Source: Chaunax sp. Z400 | Lineage: Eukaryota; Chordata; Actinopteri; Lophiiformes; Chaunacidae | Assembly (NCBI GenBank): GCA_037577475.1 | Contig: CM075197.1 | Location: 10,526,018-10,590,017 of the forward strand | Length of the DNA stretch: 64,000 nucleotides | Direction of reading: 5' to 3' | Shown: in pieces, positions 49,601-59,200 of the stretch | Layout of the letters: each line of letters starts with the position of its first letter | Position numbering within the stretch: position 1 is the first letter of the stretch | Notes under the pieces: model-generated | What the model was told of the DNA's origin: nothing | The model's input: only the letters and a program-made list of their open reading frames with translations | Databases searched by the model: none | Program-made: the position numbers and the translations under genes

Positions 49601-52600
49601 ATAGCTGCAAGCATAGCTGTAGTCTCCTTGTCTTGATATCCTTCATAAACAATAGACTGACGAGCTGACAGTGCCAGTGCAAACATAAGCAGAGCCTTTA
49701 TTGGTGCTAGTTCTTTATGCCCAGAGGCTAAGGGCCATTGTTGAAGTCTTTGCTCAGGCCACCAGCACCATTTTAACTAATGTAAACACACCATCTCTTT
49801 GTATCACAGCTGTACCCCAGTATCTGTATCTGTTGCACATACACATATAGACATCTCCCATGCGCGTGCGCACACACACACACACACACATGCACACACA
49901 CTCCTGATTTCATCCCACTTATGTTTTAGGTCCAAGGCCACTCCCTGATCCAGTAATGCTGATCTTGTGCAGGGTTAACAGCTGGGGAGGGCCAGTGACA
50001 GCTGGCATTCTGTAGGCTCACAGAGCAAATAGAGTCAGGCCACTCACACTACACAGGGACCAATTGGACAGCTGCCTTTGGCTGGGTCAGTGGGAAGTAA
50101 TGAAGTATTGGGGAAAGGAAGAAAATTGTAATTTAAAAGATAAAGGGACCAATAAAAACATGTATGAGGCAAATCCATTGATGATTGTCAGCAGTCATTT
50201 TCACTGATGCCTTTTTTTTCTTTTCTCTTTTTTAATTAAATATTGTGTGCTGAGGTGTGTTGTTAAATGAGTATCTCTAGAGCTGCAGTACAGTTAGAAA
50301 CGGATGCTATTTTTTTAAGTACTTAAATTGTTTGTCAGATTATGTACATGTTCCTCTCCTCTGCTGTTAGCTTTGTGGTGCTAATATTTACCAAGCAGTT
50401 TCTACCACACAGCACAGTACATGCACCTTCTGAAGTCACAGGAAATTAAATGAAATGGCTTAAAGCTAAATTTAGCAGGTTGGTAGCTTTCCATATGTAT
50501 GTGGTACTAACCTCAACTCTTCTGTCAAACTTTTTTTTTTTTGTCATCAGGTATTAAATGAAGAGTGTGATCAGAACTGGTACAAGGCAGAGCTAAATGG
50601 AAAAGACGGCTTCATCCCCAAGAATTACATAGAGATGAAACCGCATCCGTAAGTATTATGTATACTTTTGTATATTTATATTTCTCTGTATGTGTGTGTG
50701 TGATCAGAGAAGGCCTGACAGGATCCTCATAGGTCATAGACCTGCATTCAGTGCCAGATTAGTTCTCTTTATTAATGTATTTGAAGCCTCTTATGCTCAA
50801 TTGAATGTTGATCTCATTGCTAAGTTGCCATCAGAATGACCTTTTTCTTGTTTTGTAGGAGCTGTAGGTGTTGCTGTTACTTGTATTAGTAACAGCAACA
50901 CCTAAATGTTTACAGTCTTATGATGGTAATGGAGAATCCATCTGCTGTATTGAATCTTTTTATAATCATTTTGATGAAGGTTCTCAAGGGTGTTACAGAA
51001 AGTATTTTATACATTCATACAGACTTTAATGTTTTCTGCAAATAGAGAAAAGAGGAAGATAACATAAAACTTAACATAGCATCTAGCATAGATTAATTAT
51101 TTGGATTTCCTGCCTCAGACTGAATGGTAAAATAATACAGGACTGTATTTTTATTATTTACTTAAAGTCATTTTTTCTTAACAGAGTAAATGACTTCTGA
51201 AAAACATGATTTTATTCAGCCACTATTCATTGTCCAAAATTTAAGTTCAACTCAGTGTTGGATGTAGTTCAGTGCTGCAATTCTTCTTCTTTTTTAAGCA
51301 TGGTTTATATAAAATATATTCAAATTGTCTAATTTACTTATTTGATCAATAGCTTTATTTAGTGGACCATCTGATTTGAGACAGCATTGGAATATTTATA
51401 CATTAGCACAGGTCACACTCAGCCAGTTGGCCTCAGACCTGAGGGATTCACACAAGCTGTTATCAGTACTGTTGGAGGTCAGTTTCACCTGTCAAACTGA
51501 TCATTGCTTTATTGATGATTGCTCTCTCATCAAGGGATTAGGATAAACCTGACTGCCTGCCACTCATCCTGACCACATCAGAGAAAGCATTAAAGGCTGT
51601 AACCTTTAACAGGTTGTGCATGTGCAGGACCTGGCATTTGTACACACCAGATCAGGCCTGACGCTTAAGTAGTGAAGTAGAGCAATGTATTGCAAGCCCT
51701 TTGTTTCACAGCAGAGTAACAGTATTATTTCCTAAGATGTTAAAACTTAATTAATAAACTGACTCTAAAAATCTACATAATAACTAAAGTTTTTCATGTG
51801 CTAATAGTAGCTTTGGCTTGTGTGACGCGTTCCGTGTCTTGGTGAAATAGATCCTGTCATCCAGGCCAAAAAAAGATATATGGTCAAACATTCAGAGGTC
51901 AGCCAAATTGTGTAGAGTTTCCATTATGTTGCTTGGTGCAGACAACATTGTGCGGTCAGGACACTGCGGTAGAGGAGACATACTCTGTACTGTTGTTGTA
52001 GATGGAGAAAGCCTCTCTGGATTAGTTGTTGCTCCCAAGCCAGTGAGCCGTCCGCTATCTCAGAGGAGTCCGCGGACTAAACAATGATACTGTCCCAGTT
52101 GTGTCCTCCCATACCTCCACACAACCCTGCTGCACTAATCGCCACAACGCCTGATTTGTTCTGAATGAGGCCTAACAGACATGCACACAGAGCTGTGCTA
52201 TACAGCAGAACACAGTGTATGGCTCAGTTCTAAGTCAGAGTCCTTTCTGTTTGTACACATACAGTATGTTTTCCCATGGCTAACAGTGTTTTCATGGCTA
52301 ATGCTTCAGTTTTTGTGATAGTCCTTTAAGAAGTAGACTGGTAGAGACAGCAGTAAAAGCTTTCAATTCCCCTCTCAGAGGTAGATGTGTAGGTTTGTTT
52401 TGTGGCTCAAAGTACTGCCAGTGGTTCTCTTCTTGTTTTCTGGGCTCCAGTCATTGGTTTGCTATCATTTTTATCAAACAGGGAAAAAGACTGTGTGCTG
52501 GCTTTCTTTGTTGCTAAGCACAGTTACAAAGCAGATCAAGAGTTGAAGATTTCATTATTGATTTTCACCTACAAGTAAAGGAGCCAAGATGATGTCTTTT

Positions 52601-55600
52601 GGCGCACCTTACTTTTTAATTATTTACACTCGTAAAGAGGTTTTCACTGGCTTTGTCTCCCATTTGTCTCTGCCTCTCTCCATCCATCTTTATGGCTCTC
52701 ACTTATTCCCTCTGTCAGAGCTTTCTCTCAGTGATACATTAGTACCATCTCAAATTGAATATCTTTTTTTTTTTTTACTGCTTCTTAATTTAGAAACTTT
52801 AACAGAGATGCTTGTTCGTGCACAAACTGTCACAATTTAAAGCTGTCAGCCAGCAGGAGGTATGATGTGTTTGTGTTATGTTTGCAAGTCTGCAACCAGC
52901 GTCCATGCCCACTCTAACCTCTTCTGTCTCTTTCAGGTGGTTTTTTGGAAAGATCCCCCGGGCCAAAGCAGAGGAGATGCTAAACAAACAGAGACAGGAT
53001 GGGGCCTTCCTGATCAGAGAGAGCGAGAGTGCACCAGGAGACTTCTCCCTCTCTGTCAAGTAAGTAGCACCGCACCAAAGTACCACTGAGGGGAAAACAT
53101 GATTTAAACTCACACTGTTGACTAAAAATACATTTTTACATTATCCTTACATCAGTGTACAGTTTCCCCACAACTGATACGCATCACAAGTTTCCATACT
53201 TGGTATGTGTGAGTCACAAGCCCTGCCTCTTCCTTATTCTTGTGAGGTCTCAATGCTGCCCTCTGGTTACCATAGTTTGCTTCCTAGATTCAGTTGTTTA
53301 GTGGGTTTGACGTCAGCACTGCTGGTTTAGCTGACGCACACAGAGCCAGTTCCTCTTTCGTCTCCCTCCATTCTGACCTTCCCAGAAGACACCATTCAAG
53401 TGAGATGACAGCAGGTTACATTTAAAGTTGATGCCAAGATATGGATATTAATTACCGGGTAGGCTGGAATGTCCTGATTTAACTTACTCAGCTAGTATTA
53501 AATGTCTGTTATTGGCATGACTGATTCATCTAATTAACACTTATCAGTCTGTCACAGACGCACACAGGCATGCTTCTGATGAGGGCCTTTAACGTTTTAG
53601 TGTCCCTCTATATTTATTTCAATCTGGCTGCATTTGAAATTGCATACTTTTATCCCCCACCACAAACGCCATCTATCTGTCGTCCATACTTGCTTTCCAG
53701 AACACAGTGGTTTCATATGTTTTCACTAAACGTTCTACACACAACAGCCAAGAACTGAAGTGGAGCTTGTAGCATTTGTAATTTTTTTTTCTTTCCATTT
53801 TATGTTTACAAGTTGAACTCGGTGAATGGGATTTCAGATGTTTGTTAGATGTTTCTTTGTTTGTAAATTGAAATGATCAGCTATGCATCATGAATTGCAA
53901 GTAACAGACACAGCTTAAATAACTTCTTTGTAGCAGTCTTTCTTCAACTAATTGCACCCTTAGTGGCGGATGCTTGTTATATTTGCTTTTAGTTGTGATA
54001 GGCAAGAAACCAATCTTGATAGCAGAACCATTAAGATTTTATGTAATAAAGATGATGAGCTTTGGACATTTTACCTTGATATGGACAGATCTATCACACA
54101 GCAGAAATAATTGCAATACAACCAGTCACAGTGCTGTCTCTCTGCCTCTGCTCCCTGATTGGCTGAACAAGCAGAACACAAACTAGCTAAGATGTGACAA
54201 CTTATGCTTCCCTCTTAATCCACACCTGGTCTGTTTTACATAGCTATATTTTATGTTGAAGTGCTGAAAGTGAACTTGCATTATCCCCAAAGCTAAGGAC
54301 ATTTTTTAACCAAACATTTAACACAATGTTACTTAATATGGAAGTGGTTTGGATATTGAGACGGTCTGCAAAAAATACCATCAGTCAATGCCAACCAAGA
54401 CAGGAAATGCAACAAATCCTTTCCATCACCATCCCAGCTATATTTGTTTGTTAAGGCAGTTGAAGCGCGTTTCCAAAATGAAATGTCCACACGTAGCTTA
54501 CATGTTGCTTTTTATATTACTTTATCACAAAATATATTGTAAACCAATCCATGTTTGCACAGTTAAATGTCAACATTATATTCCTTAACTAATTGATGAA
54601 TCCTCTGCTTTCTTCAGTCTTAATCAGGATACTGTTCAAACTGACAGCGAATCATGTATTATGATAAATATCTACATTGACCAACATGTGCAAAATGAAC
54701 ATGATGCTTTTTTCTTTTTTTTTGCTGTATCATCCAGTCCTAACTTTAAGTATGCACTGCTGCTGCCTTTACACAGAACATAGTGTTGCATGCATATAAT
54801 TTGGACATATTACTTCATCATGACATACTGCCTTAAATTTAGAACGTCATGCTCACATTTTACAGCCTCTATCTTGAAATTTGTATTACAAAGACAAAGT
54901 ACATAATTTGTAACGTAGCCGCTGTCATTTGTCTTTATGGAGAAATGGATGTGAACCGTCCTCTGCTGTGCAAATTATTGTGGGTTGGAATAACCAGAAA
55001 ATCATGCTGGCGTACGCTCTTCAAAATGCGGATGGATGCAATCGGACATCCTTGTATTTTTGGCATGCTGCGTTTGATATTCTATGTATAAATCTTTTTC
55101 TTTCTTACGAAATAATATGGTATGATAGGTATTGGAACATAGCATCTGCTGTGCCTTCACACAAAAAAACAAAACTCTAGTTGGCTGTGAGTAATTGTAC
55201 CTTTTGTATTTTAAGTATGACCAATCATGGCTTCCCTCTTTGTGACCTTGCACAGGTATGGAAATGACGTCCAACACTTCAAGGTTCTTCGTGACGGGGC
55301 TGGAAGGTATTTCCTATGGGTGGTGAAGTTTAAATCCCTCAACGAACTGGTAGACTACCACCGCACCACCTCAGTTTCTCGCAATCAGCAGATCTTTCTG
55401 CGAGACATAGAGCAGGTCACCCAGGTAAGAACTGACTTCCCTGACAGTGAACATATTCAGGCTTGTTTTCCTAAAACTACAATCATGGTGACACCTGGAA
55501 AAGAAGAACCATTAAAATAACAAGATGGAGATAAGATATACTTTTTAATGCTCATATAGATAATTGCCCCTCCCTCTAATCTAGATCAGTTATGAGGAAG

Positions 55601-57260
55601 CAAAGTCCTCAATGCTGCAGAACCAGAAAGCGTATGTTCAGCATAACCACATATGAACAAGCTGCAGCAGTTATGTCTGCAGAGACTTATGCATTCCGTC
55701 TTTAAGTATGACTACAGAGAGTGTAGTAAGTGTTTGTGAAGGTTTTCAAGAAAAGTTAAAGTACTAAATGTCAGGGAGAAACTGAATGAGTCTCACTCTA
55801 AGATGTGATAGTTTGTCAAAATGACCGTTTAGATCTATAGCTTTGCTGTAAAATTCTATATAACTGATCACATCCTCACTTAGACATTAATTTGCTGCTA
55901 AATATTTTACATAGCACCATCTCCTCGTTCAGATCTCCACCAAAAACTATGTTATATGCATTGCTGACTTGAAGTTGAATTACATGTCAGTGGCTGTGGT
56001 ATTGCAATGTTTGCACTGTGCTCAGAAATCATTTGAATACACAAAGTTGTATATTATATGCGCCCCATTTATTACCAGCTATTTCACTCACTCGTTTAAA
56101 ATGCTGCACAGTGCATAGCTACAGCAAACACCATGTTGCTACTAATTTACAATGTATGTGATTACAACCAAATCAGGAAGAAACTAAATTGGTACATAGG
56201 GGAAAATGTGGATGTAATGTATTGTTGGTTCAGTGAGAATTCTCTAACTTAATTCAAAAAATTTTAAAATGTGACTGTTACTTCAATATACCAAACAATC
56301 CCCAGCTGTTACAGACGTTTGCCTCATCACAGTTATCAGGCTCCCTCTCTGTAGTTTCTTTAACGTTGGCATTACTAGTGTCATCTGCTACAGCTGCAGC
56401 TGCAGTATCACCCAAAGCTGTGCAGTAGCTTCAGGGCCAGCAGGCGTACGAAAACACTGAAAGAGTCTAGTCTGAGTTCACTTGGAGCTGGTATTACTTG
56501 TTTAACCTGAGATAAAAAAAGAAAAACATAAAATAGTTTCTCTGAGAGAACTGGGCAGACTTAATTTCAAACGTGTGATATTTGCTCTAATTTGGACGTC
56601 AGTAGGAGGAAGTTAGATACGGTGAAGCTGCTAGCCTGCAGGTCTAAGGGACAGCTGCAGGGGAAAGAAGAGAGGAAGGAGAGAGGGAACCACAGTGACA
56701 ATAATGTGAAGATGTGAAGAAGTGGCAGGTAAGACAGTGAGAGGGACAGAGAGAGAGTGATATAGAAAGGAGAGGCAGTCTATGTATGAGAGACACAAAG
56801 GGAGTTCAGTATAGCATATTGTGTAACAGTATGCAATGCTGTAACCCGTGTCATGCTCTGAATTAATATTTTTCTTGGCTGTCTGCTTCAAACCAGAATA
56901 TTGCATAAGGTTATTTCTGCCAAGGGGCACCATGAACTCTACTGTCAGTGTGAATGTTAAAGAGTTAGTATTTCAGTATGTTTGCTCTGCATCCCTGTTT
57001 ATTTTCTGAAATCATCATATCACACCCCTGCTAACTTGTTTTTCAACTTCCTTTTCCTGCTCCAGTGTGCACAGCATCCCACGTACGTGAAGGCACTCTT
57101 TGACTTTGACCCCCAGGAAGAAGGAGAGCTGGGTTTCCGACGTGGCGACTTCATCCAAGTCCTGGACAACTCTGACCCCAATTGGTGGAAAGGAGGCTGT
57201 CACGGCCAAACGGGCATGTTCCCCCGTAACTACGTCGCACCTGTCAATCGGAACATGTAA
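25550..57260 (+). CDS. grb2: Growth factor receptor-bound protein 2, complete (five coding exons)
   Basis: GRB2 is the cytoplasmic adaptor whose SH2 domain binds pYxN motifs on activated receptors and whose SH3 domains hold SOS or GAB proteins, feeding Ras/MAPK. Exons: 25550-25627, 50551-50648, 52937-53059, 55256-55424 and 57075-57260 (or from 57066). With 57075 the product is 217 residues, the same as mammalian GRB2. SH3-N: AKYDFKA, DDELSF, QNWYKAE, GFIPKNYIE. SH2: WFFGKIPRAKAEEML, FLIRESES with the phosphate-binding Arg, GDFSLSV, and FLWVVKF with the Trp that selects Asn at +2. SH3-C: ALFDFDPQEEGELGFRRGDF, NWWKG, MFPRNYV. Differences from the human protein are few (for example Ser at residue 4, Tyr for Phe in KYGNDV, Met as last residue). 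No domain is broken. Teleosts can carry grb2a and grb2b; I do not assign which. Confidence 0.97.
29701..29934. repeat. 29-bp minisatellite, about eight copies
   Basis: The phrases GGCTGACATCGGCCTTAGC and TTCTCCGACA alternate with a 29-bp period. The first and last units are diverged (GTCGTCGATGTTGGC at the start, TTGACATTGGCGTTAGCG near the end) and the middle units are nearly identical. The unit is richer in G, C and CpG than the surrounding AT-rich intron. Confidence 0.93.
31100..31480 (+). mobile_element. Internally deleted Tc1-like element
   Basis: The left body matches the 5' part of the fish Tc1-type element (GGGACAGGGACAACCAAAAA, ATTGGAAACAGGTAATAGAA, ATCATGATTGGGTATGAAAG, GTGGCGAGGTTCACC). 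A jump then leads to CAGGCTCGGGAACACTTTGT and to the right terminal repeat GTCCCAACGTTTTTGGAATC at about 31450-31470. That right end is the imperfect reverse complement of the left end at 11016-11041, so the two loci are the same family. No transposase frame is left. Confidence 0.8.
34449..35508. mobile_element. hAT-like non-autonomous element, copy A
   Basis: The left end CAGTGTTTCCCCTAGAAATC and the right end ACAATGGTAGGGGAAACCTT are imperfect inverted repeats of the CAGTGTTTCCC type found in hAT elements. The interior has no transposase frame. It shares long stretches with 41187-41905 (CACTTCAGTTCACTGGAAG-like, TTATGCTATAGGTTTGTGTT, TCAGTCTGATCAGGTCAG-like, CCTCTCTCATCATCTTCATC). Confidence 0.7.
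36600..37690 (+). mobile_element. LINE endonuclease fragment, dead (CR1/L2/Rex type)
   Basis: The conceptual protein is an apurinic-type endonuclease of a LINE. GLGLTHLNVRIVPKMDMIEI lies at about 37125-37185. After an internal deletion come LILMGYLKWEWLS (about 37280), ESLNLVQLMNASTRPNLKAQ (37350-37405), and CNDVSYHCAIACVMNTKIPK with KPCFIFK (about 37480-37570). The usual GDLNWDW is GYLKWEW and the usual SDH is SYH, so two catalytic acidic positions have been lost. Frameshifts are also present. It could be the 5' part of the family whose RT is at 13782-14402. Confidence 0.75.
37838..38690 (-). mobile_element. Penelope-like retroelement 3' fragment with GIY-YIG endonuclease and inverted flanks
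   Basis: On the minus strand a frame from about 38515 to 38240 reads KHKLSHVIYAVQCSEECTDL, CIGETKQPLHKRMAQHRR, SSGQDSAVHLHLKDKGHSF, VHILDGEDSWFERG and KEAIYVKLE, then a TGA. This is the GIY-YIG nuclease at the C terminus of Penelope-like elements, with the Cys pair (CSEEC) and YIGET changed to CIGET. The reverse transcriptase is absent. Arms of about 100 bp at about 37838-37938 and 38592-38690 are reverse complements of each other with a few mismatches and one 3-nt gap, and include AGAGGCTTCTTCAGTTCTAA. Confidence 0.85.
39020..39375. repeat. Dispersed fish repeat of the 'AACTAATGATT...CGTTTCAGCTCT' family
   Basis: It contains ATTAGT/GTTTAGTC-type ends and the recurrent interior phrases TTTAGTCTATAAAATGTCAA, CATCACAATTTCCCGGAGCC and CAAAGTGAGATCTTCAAATT, then TTTTTGCTT and a right end near CAATCGTTTCAGCTCT. 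I recognise these phrases from a non-autonomous repeat common in percomorph fish; its superfamily is not clear to me. No coding sequence. Confidence 0.6.
41187..41905. mobile_element. hAT-like non-autonomous element, copy B (3'-truncated)
   Basis: It starts GTGTTTCCCCTAGAAATCTT as copy A at 34449 and follows the same order of blocks: TATGACTCAATAATTATGCT, TTGTGTTGTTATATTGAGCC, ACATAAATCTCTGTGGTGTA, AGTCTATATCAGTGCAGACA. It lacks the right terminal repeat and has small internal indels relative to copy A. Both copies lie in the same grb2 intron and in the same orientation, about 6.7 kb apart. Confidence 0.7.
43073..43113. repeat. (CT)n microsatellite
   Basis: TCTC runs with TCTG and TCTT interruptions. 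Confidence 0.95.
45108..45295 (-). repeat. Antisense fragment of an RTE-like or 'GGAGGTATGCACTCTACT' repeat
   Basis: TTAGTAGAGTGCATACCTCT is the reverse complement of a phrase that marks one end of a widespread fish retroelement. The rest (GGCCCAACAGTCCCCTTTTA) fits the same family. The copy is short and decayed. Confidence 0.5.
45780..46072 (+). mobile_element. RTE-like retroelement relic, left part (interrupted by a MITE)
   Basis: ATGTCTGATTTCATCAGAAT opens an AT-rich body that leads to GAGCGCTCAGAGAGCGCAAG and CCTCCGCCATGGCCCAATAA, phrases of a common fish LINE/SINE-like element. The sequence resumes after the MITE at 46073-46657 with ACTGGATCATCACCAAAATC at 46689. The open frame here has no recognisable domain. 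Confidence 0.55.
46073..46657. mobile_element. Nested MITE with GGCCTGTGTCCA-type terminal inverted repeats
   Basis: The left end GGCCTGTGTCCACCAAAGCA and the right end AAACGCTTTCATGGACACGG are imperfect inverted repeats. The interior has several GCTGAGCG/GCGCTGAG and AAACGCTG words and no transposase. It sits between the two halves of the RTE-like relic. A clear target duplication is not visible. Confidence 0.65.
46689..46857 (+). mobile_element. RTE-like retroelement relic, right part with tail
   Basis: The sequence carries ACTGGATCATCACCAAAATC, GGTGAAAATCGGTCCATTCG and TTTTTGCGTAATCCTGCTAA, then (CAAA)n and finally CTTGGCGGAGGTAAAC. This is the well-known 3' end of a fish retroelement family. 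(CAAA)5 at 46783-46802 is part of it. Confidence 0.75.
48498..49355. mobile_element. Non-autonomous DNA transposon with TAGTGT ends (hAT-like)
   Basis: The left end TAGTGTAAATTTCATTAACA and the right end TAGCTGACAAAAGTAACACTA (49335-49355) are imperfect inverted repeats. Subterminal GACTAAAAT/GACTAAGAC words recur on both sides (48620s, 49240s, 49310s). No transposase frame. I remember 'TAGTGTTAATTTTGTCA' ends from fish hAT elements. Confidence 0.55.
49867..49903. repeat. (CA)n microsatellite
   Basis: GCGCACACACACACACACAC and further CA units after a TGC interruption. Confidence 0.95.
50551..50648 (+). CDS. grb2: grb2 coding exon 2 (rest of SH3-N)
   Basis: Encodes VLNEECDQNWYKAELNGKDG to MKPH plus two bases of a Pro codon. 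It contains the peptide-binding Trp36 and the PKNY motif. Acceptor T-rich ...CATCAG, donor CC/GTAAGT. Confidence 0.97.
50649..52936 (+). other. grb2 intron 2
   Basis: Donor GTAAGT, acceptor TCTGTCTCTTTCAG. Apart from the perfect hairpin at 50865-50904 and a T12 run at 52767-52778, nothing is recognised. Confidence 0.75.
50865..50904. repeat. Perfect 17-bp inverted repeat with 6-nt loop in grb2 intron 2
   Basis: Left arm TAGGTGTTGCTGTTACT (50865-50881), loop TGTATT, right arm AGTAACAGCAACACCTA (50888-50904). The arms are exact reverse complements, so an RNA copy from either strand folds into a 17-bp stem. It lies about 220 bp after the exon 2 donor. Confidence 0.95.
52937..53059 (+). CDS. grb2: grb2 coding exon 3 (first half of SH2)
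   Basis: Encodes WFFGKIPRAKAEEMLNKQRQ to GDFSLSV. The FLIRES Arg is the phosphotyrosine-binding residue. Donor AA/GTAAGT. In mammals, skipping of the matching exon gives the Grb3-3 isoform. This exon is 123 nt, so skipping it would keep the frame. Confidence 0.96.
53060..55255 (+). other. grb2 intron 3
   Basis: Donor GTAAGT, acceptor CCTTGCACAG. No gene, RNA or named repeat is recognised; open frames near 54349-55180 lack any family pattern. Confidence 0.75.
55256..55424 (+). CDS. grb2: grb2 coding exon 4 (second half of SH2)
   Basis: Encodes (K)YGNDVQHFKVLRDGAGRY, FLWVVKFKSLNELVDYHR and ends DIEQVTQ at donor CAG/GTAAGA. An open frame runs on into the intron to about 55520 and would end in a short alternative tail if the intron were retained; I have no reason to think it is used. 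Confidence 0.96.
55425..57065 (+). other. grb2 intron 4
   Basis: Donor GTAAGA, acceptor TTCCTTTTCCTGCTCCAG. Contains a GA-rich patch at about 56655-56770 and a small CAGCTGCAGCTGCAG palindromic run near 56391-56407. No gene or named repeat. Confidence 0.7.
57066..57260 (+). CDS. grb2: grb2 coding exon 5 (SH3-C) with tandem acceptor
   Basis: Two acceptors nine bases apart are both in frame: CTCCAG/TGTGCACAG/CATCCC. Using 57075 gives VTQ-HPTYVKALFDF, exactly the length of the mammalian protein. Using 57066 inserts Cys-Ala-Gln before HPTY. The SH3 core (ALFDF, GELGFRRGDF, NWWKGG, MFPRNYV) is unchanged either way. Stop TAA 57258-57260. Confidence 0.95.
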   Translation, partial: CAQHPTYVKALFDFDPQEEGELGFRRGDFIQVLDNSDPNWWKGGCHGQTGMFPRNYVAPVNRNM

Positions 57261-59200
57261 ACAGTCAGACCATGAATTATCCAACAATAACCACCACAAC
57301 AGCAACCATCTCCATCATCATCAGTATCGTTCTAGATCTCATCAGCCCCCATCCAACCCTCAACCACCTCCTCCACCCCTCTACGCCATCCCACGATAAC
57401 AGGAGCAGACAGGAAGAATGCAACCAACTGAGCGAGGGAGAGATAGAGAGATAAAACAGGAGTAGTGCTGTCGTAGGTGATGCTGTGTGGGTGGCAGCTG
57501 AGCAAAATCAACTTTAACTTGTGCTGAGAATGTTCACCTCCCAGCTGAACGCCTCGGTGAGGATTGAACTTTTGAGGGAAATGTAAATGCAGAGAAACTA
57601 AAGAAAAATGCACCAACCGTGAAGATAACCAAATTATTCTATCGCTCCCACAGCTACTTCTGTCTTATCTTAACATTCTGCCTTTATTTTGTTTGTTTGT
57701 TTTTTGCCGCATGTTGTTTTAATCACCTAAATGAAATACATACTGATAAATCCTAACTTTGTTTTAAAGGAAAAAAACGTTTTAAAAAAAATCTATTAAA
57801 AAAAAGGAAGAATGGTTTTAAAAATGTACAAAAAAAGCAGAGAGGAAAAAATGATGCAATCTACAGGACAGCAAGTTTCCATGTCTACGATCATTGGCAC
57901 GTGAGCATTGTACATCAGCCATGAGCTGTATAAATAAATCAACTATAGAGAGAATCCATTTTTTAAGAATATATATTATATATTTGTATGTGTTTTGTCT
58001 GTTTTGCCTCTCATCACAAATTGTATTTTTTTTCCATTTGTAAATTATGTTCAGTCTTTTGTTAGTTTGGATGAGACCTAGTAGCTCTAGAATGTGCTGA
58101 ATTGTCTTCTTTTTTTTCTGAATCTATCTGAGGGATCTCGGATAAAACAGCATGATATTTAAGGGGTCATAAATTCCATTTAAAGAAGTTTCATGGAAAA
58201 ACAAATGCAAGGAAAGTAAAGTTAGTTCTCCAAGAAGAAGCTAATCCTGTCCAGGAAGCTAATGTTGACCAGCAAGTACAGCCATGAATGCTGCAAGTAG
58301 CAGTTGTATAATAAAAAAGCCCTGTATTTCAAAAACCAATGTATTTATTTCAGTCATTTTACTTGGGCAGTGAATGTAGCTGACTGAGTCCATAGACATT
58401 GACATGAGGGAAGCAAGGTCGGAGAACTGAACTACACAACCATGCAAGGGATTTTAAAAGACATGCTGAAATAGTAATGTTGTCAATATTCATTTCTTTA
58501 GAGAATGATGTATGAGGATATGTACAGGTAGTTAACATGCGTATTCGCAAAACGTTTATTACATGCATGCATTGGCAGACGCTCTCCTCTTTGTTATACC
58601 TGCACGTAGCAAACAGGCTGAGTTTGGATAATCACATTGTGTAATCACCAGTGCAGATCTGCAGCTGACACAGATTAACAGTTCAGAAAACTGAGAGATT
58701 GTATTTCATGCTAAAAGTTGAGAGATCGGTATAAATGATGTAAAAGTTTGTTCTTTTTTTTTTCCTCTTTGTCCAATGTGGTGTGTAGTAAAGCACTTTT
58801 TTGTCAAACTAGATTTTGTTGGTCCCGTGTGCGTGCGTGCTTGTTAAATGTGTTTGTGTTATTGGTGTCCGTTTTCTTGTTCTCTCTGGATAGTGCCTTT
58901 CTCTCTGGTGTTTCAGTGTCTCCGACCTGCTACTTTGAGCCCCCCCTCCCTTTATGATGGGGCCTGCCAGTCCTGCAGTGAGAAGCAGTGTATATAATCC
59001 AACCTGTCCCATCCAACAATGCCTCCGCCTCCCCTTCAACCCGCCGTCACTTTTATCCTCACAAAAATAGAACTCTTCTTATTTAAGTGTCTCTCGCCTC
59101 GTCTTACCTAATGATACCATTTTGTTTTTGCTTTTTTATTTGCAATTGTTTTTTTTGTTTTGTTTTTTCAAATAATAAAATCAATTATTAAAAAATGAGA
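57261..59200 (+). other. grb2: grb2 3' UTR
   Basis: Long non-coding trailer. It opens with a CA/AC-rich segment (57270-57400). Polyadenylation signals AATAAA occur at 57933-57938 (after GAGCTGTAT) and 59174-59179, so short and long 3' UTRs of about 0.7 and 1.9 kb are possible. Vertebrate GRB2 mRNAs have 3' UTRs of this order. A-rich and T-rich tracts lie at 57770-57850 and 59095-59170. Confidence 0.6.

Larger units (their letters stand above)
25628..50550 (+). other. grb2 intron of about 25 kb
   Basis: The intron separates the first two coding exons. Named repeats inside it are listed separately (minisatellite, Tc1 derivative, two hAT-like copies, LINE endonuclease, Penelope relic, RTE-like element with nested MITE, and others). 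The stretches between them, notably 25700-29690, 29940-31050, 31500-34440, 35510-36600, 39380-41180, 41910-45100, 46860-48490 and 49360-50550, are AT-rich and without coding frames of recognised families. A vertebrate GRB2 first intron often holds enhancers, but I cannot point to a conserved element from one sequence. Confidence 0.6.

Noticed and set aside
55425..55520. grb2 exon 4 open frame continuing into the intron
   Set aside because: The donor CAG/GTAAGA and the next exon restore the known protein; the extension has no similarity to GRB2.
56391..56407. CAGCTGCAGCTGCAG-like palindrome in grb2 intron 4
   Set aside because: Short and low complexity; overlapping E-box words are expected by chance.
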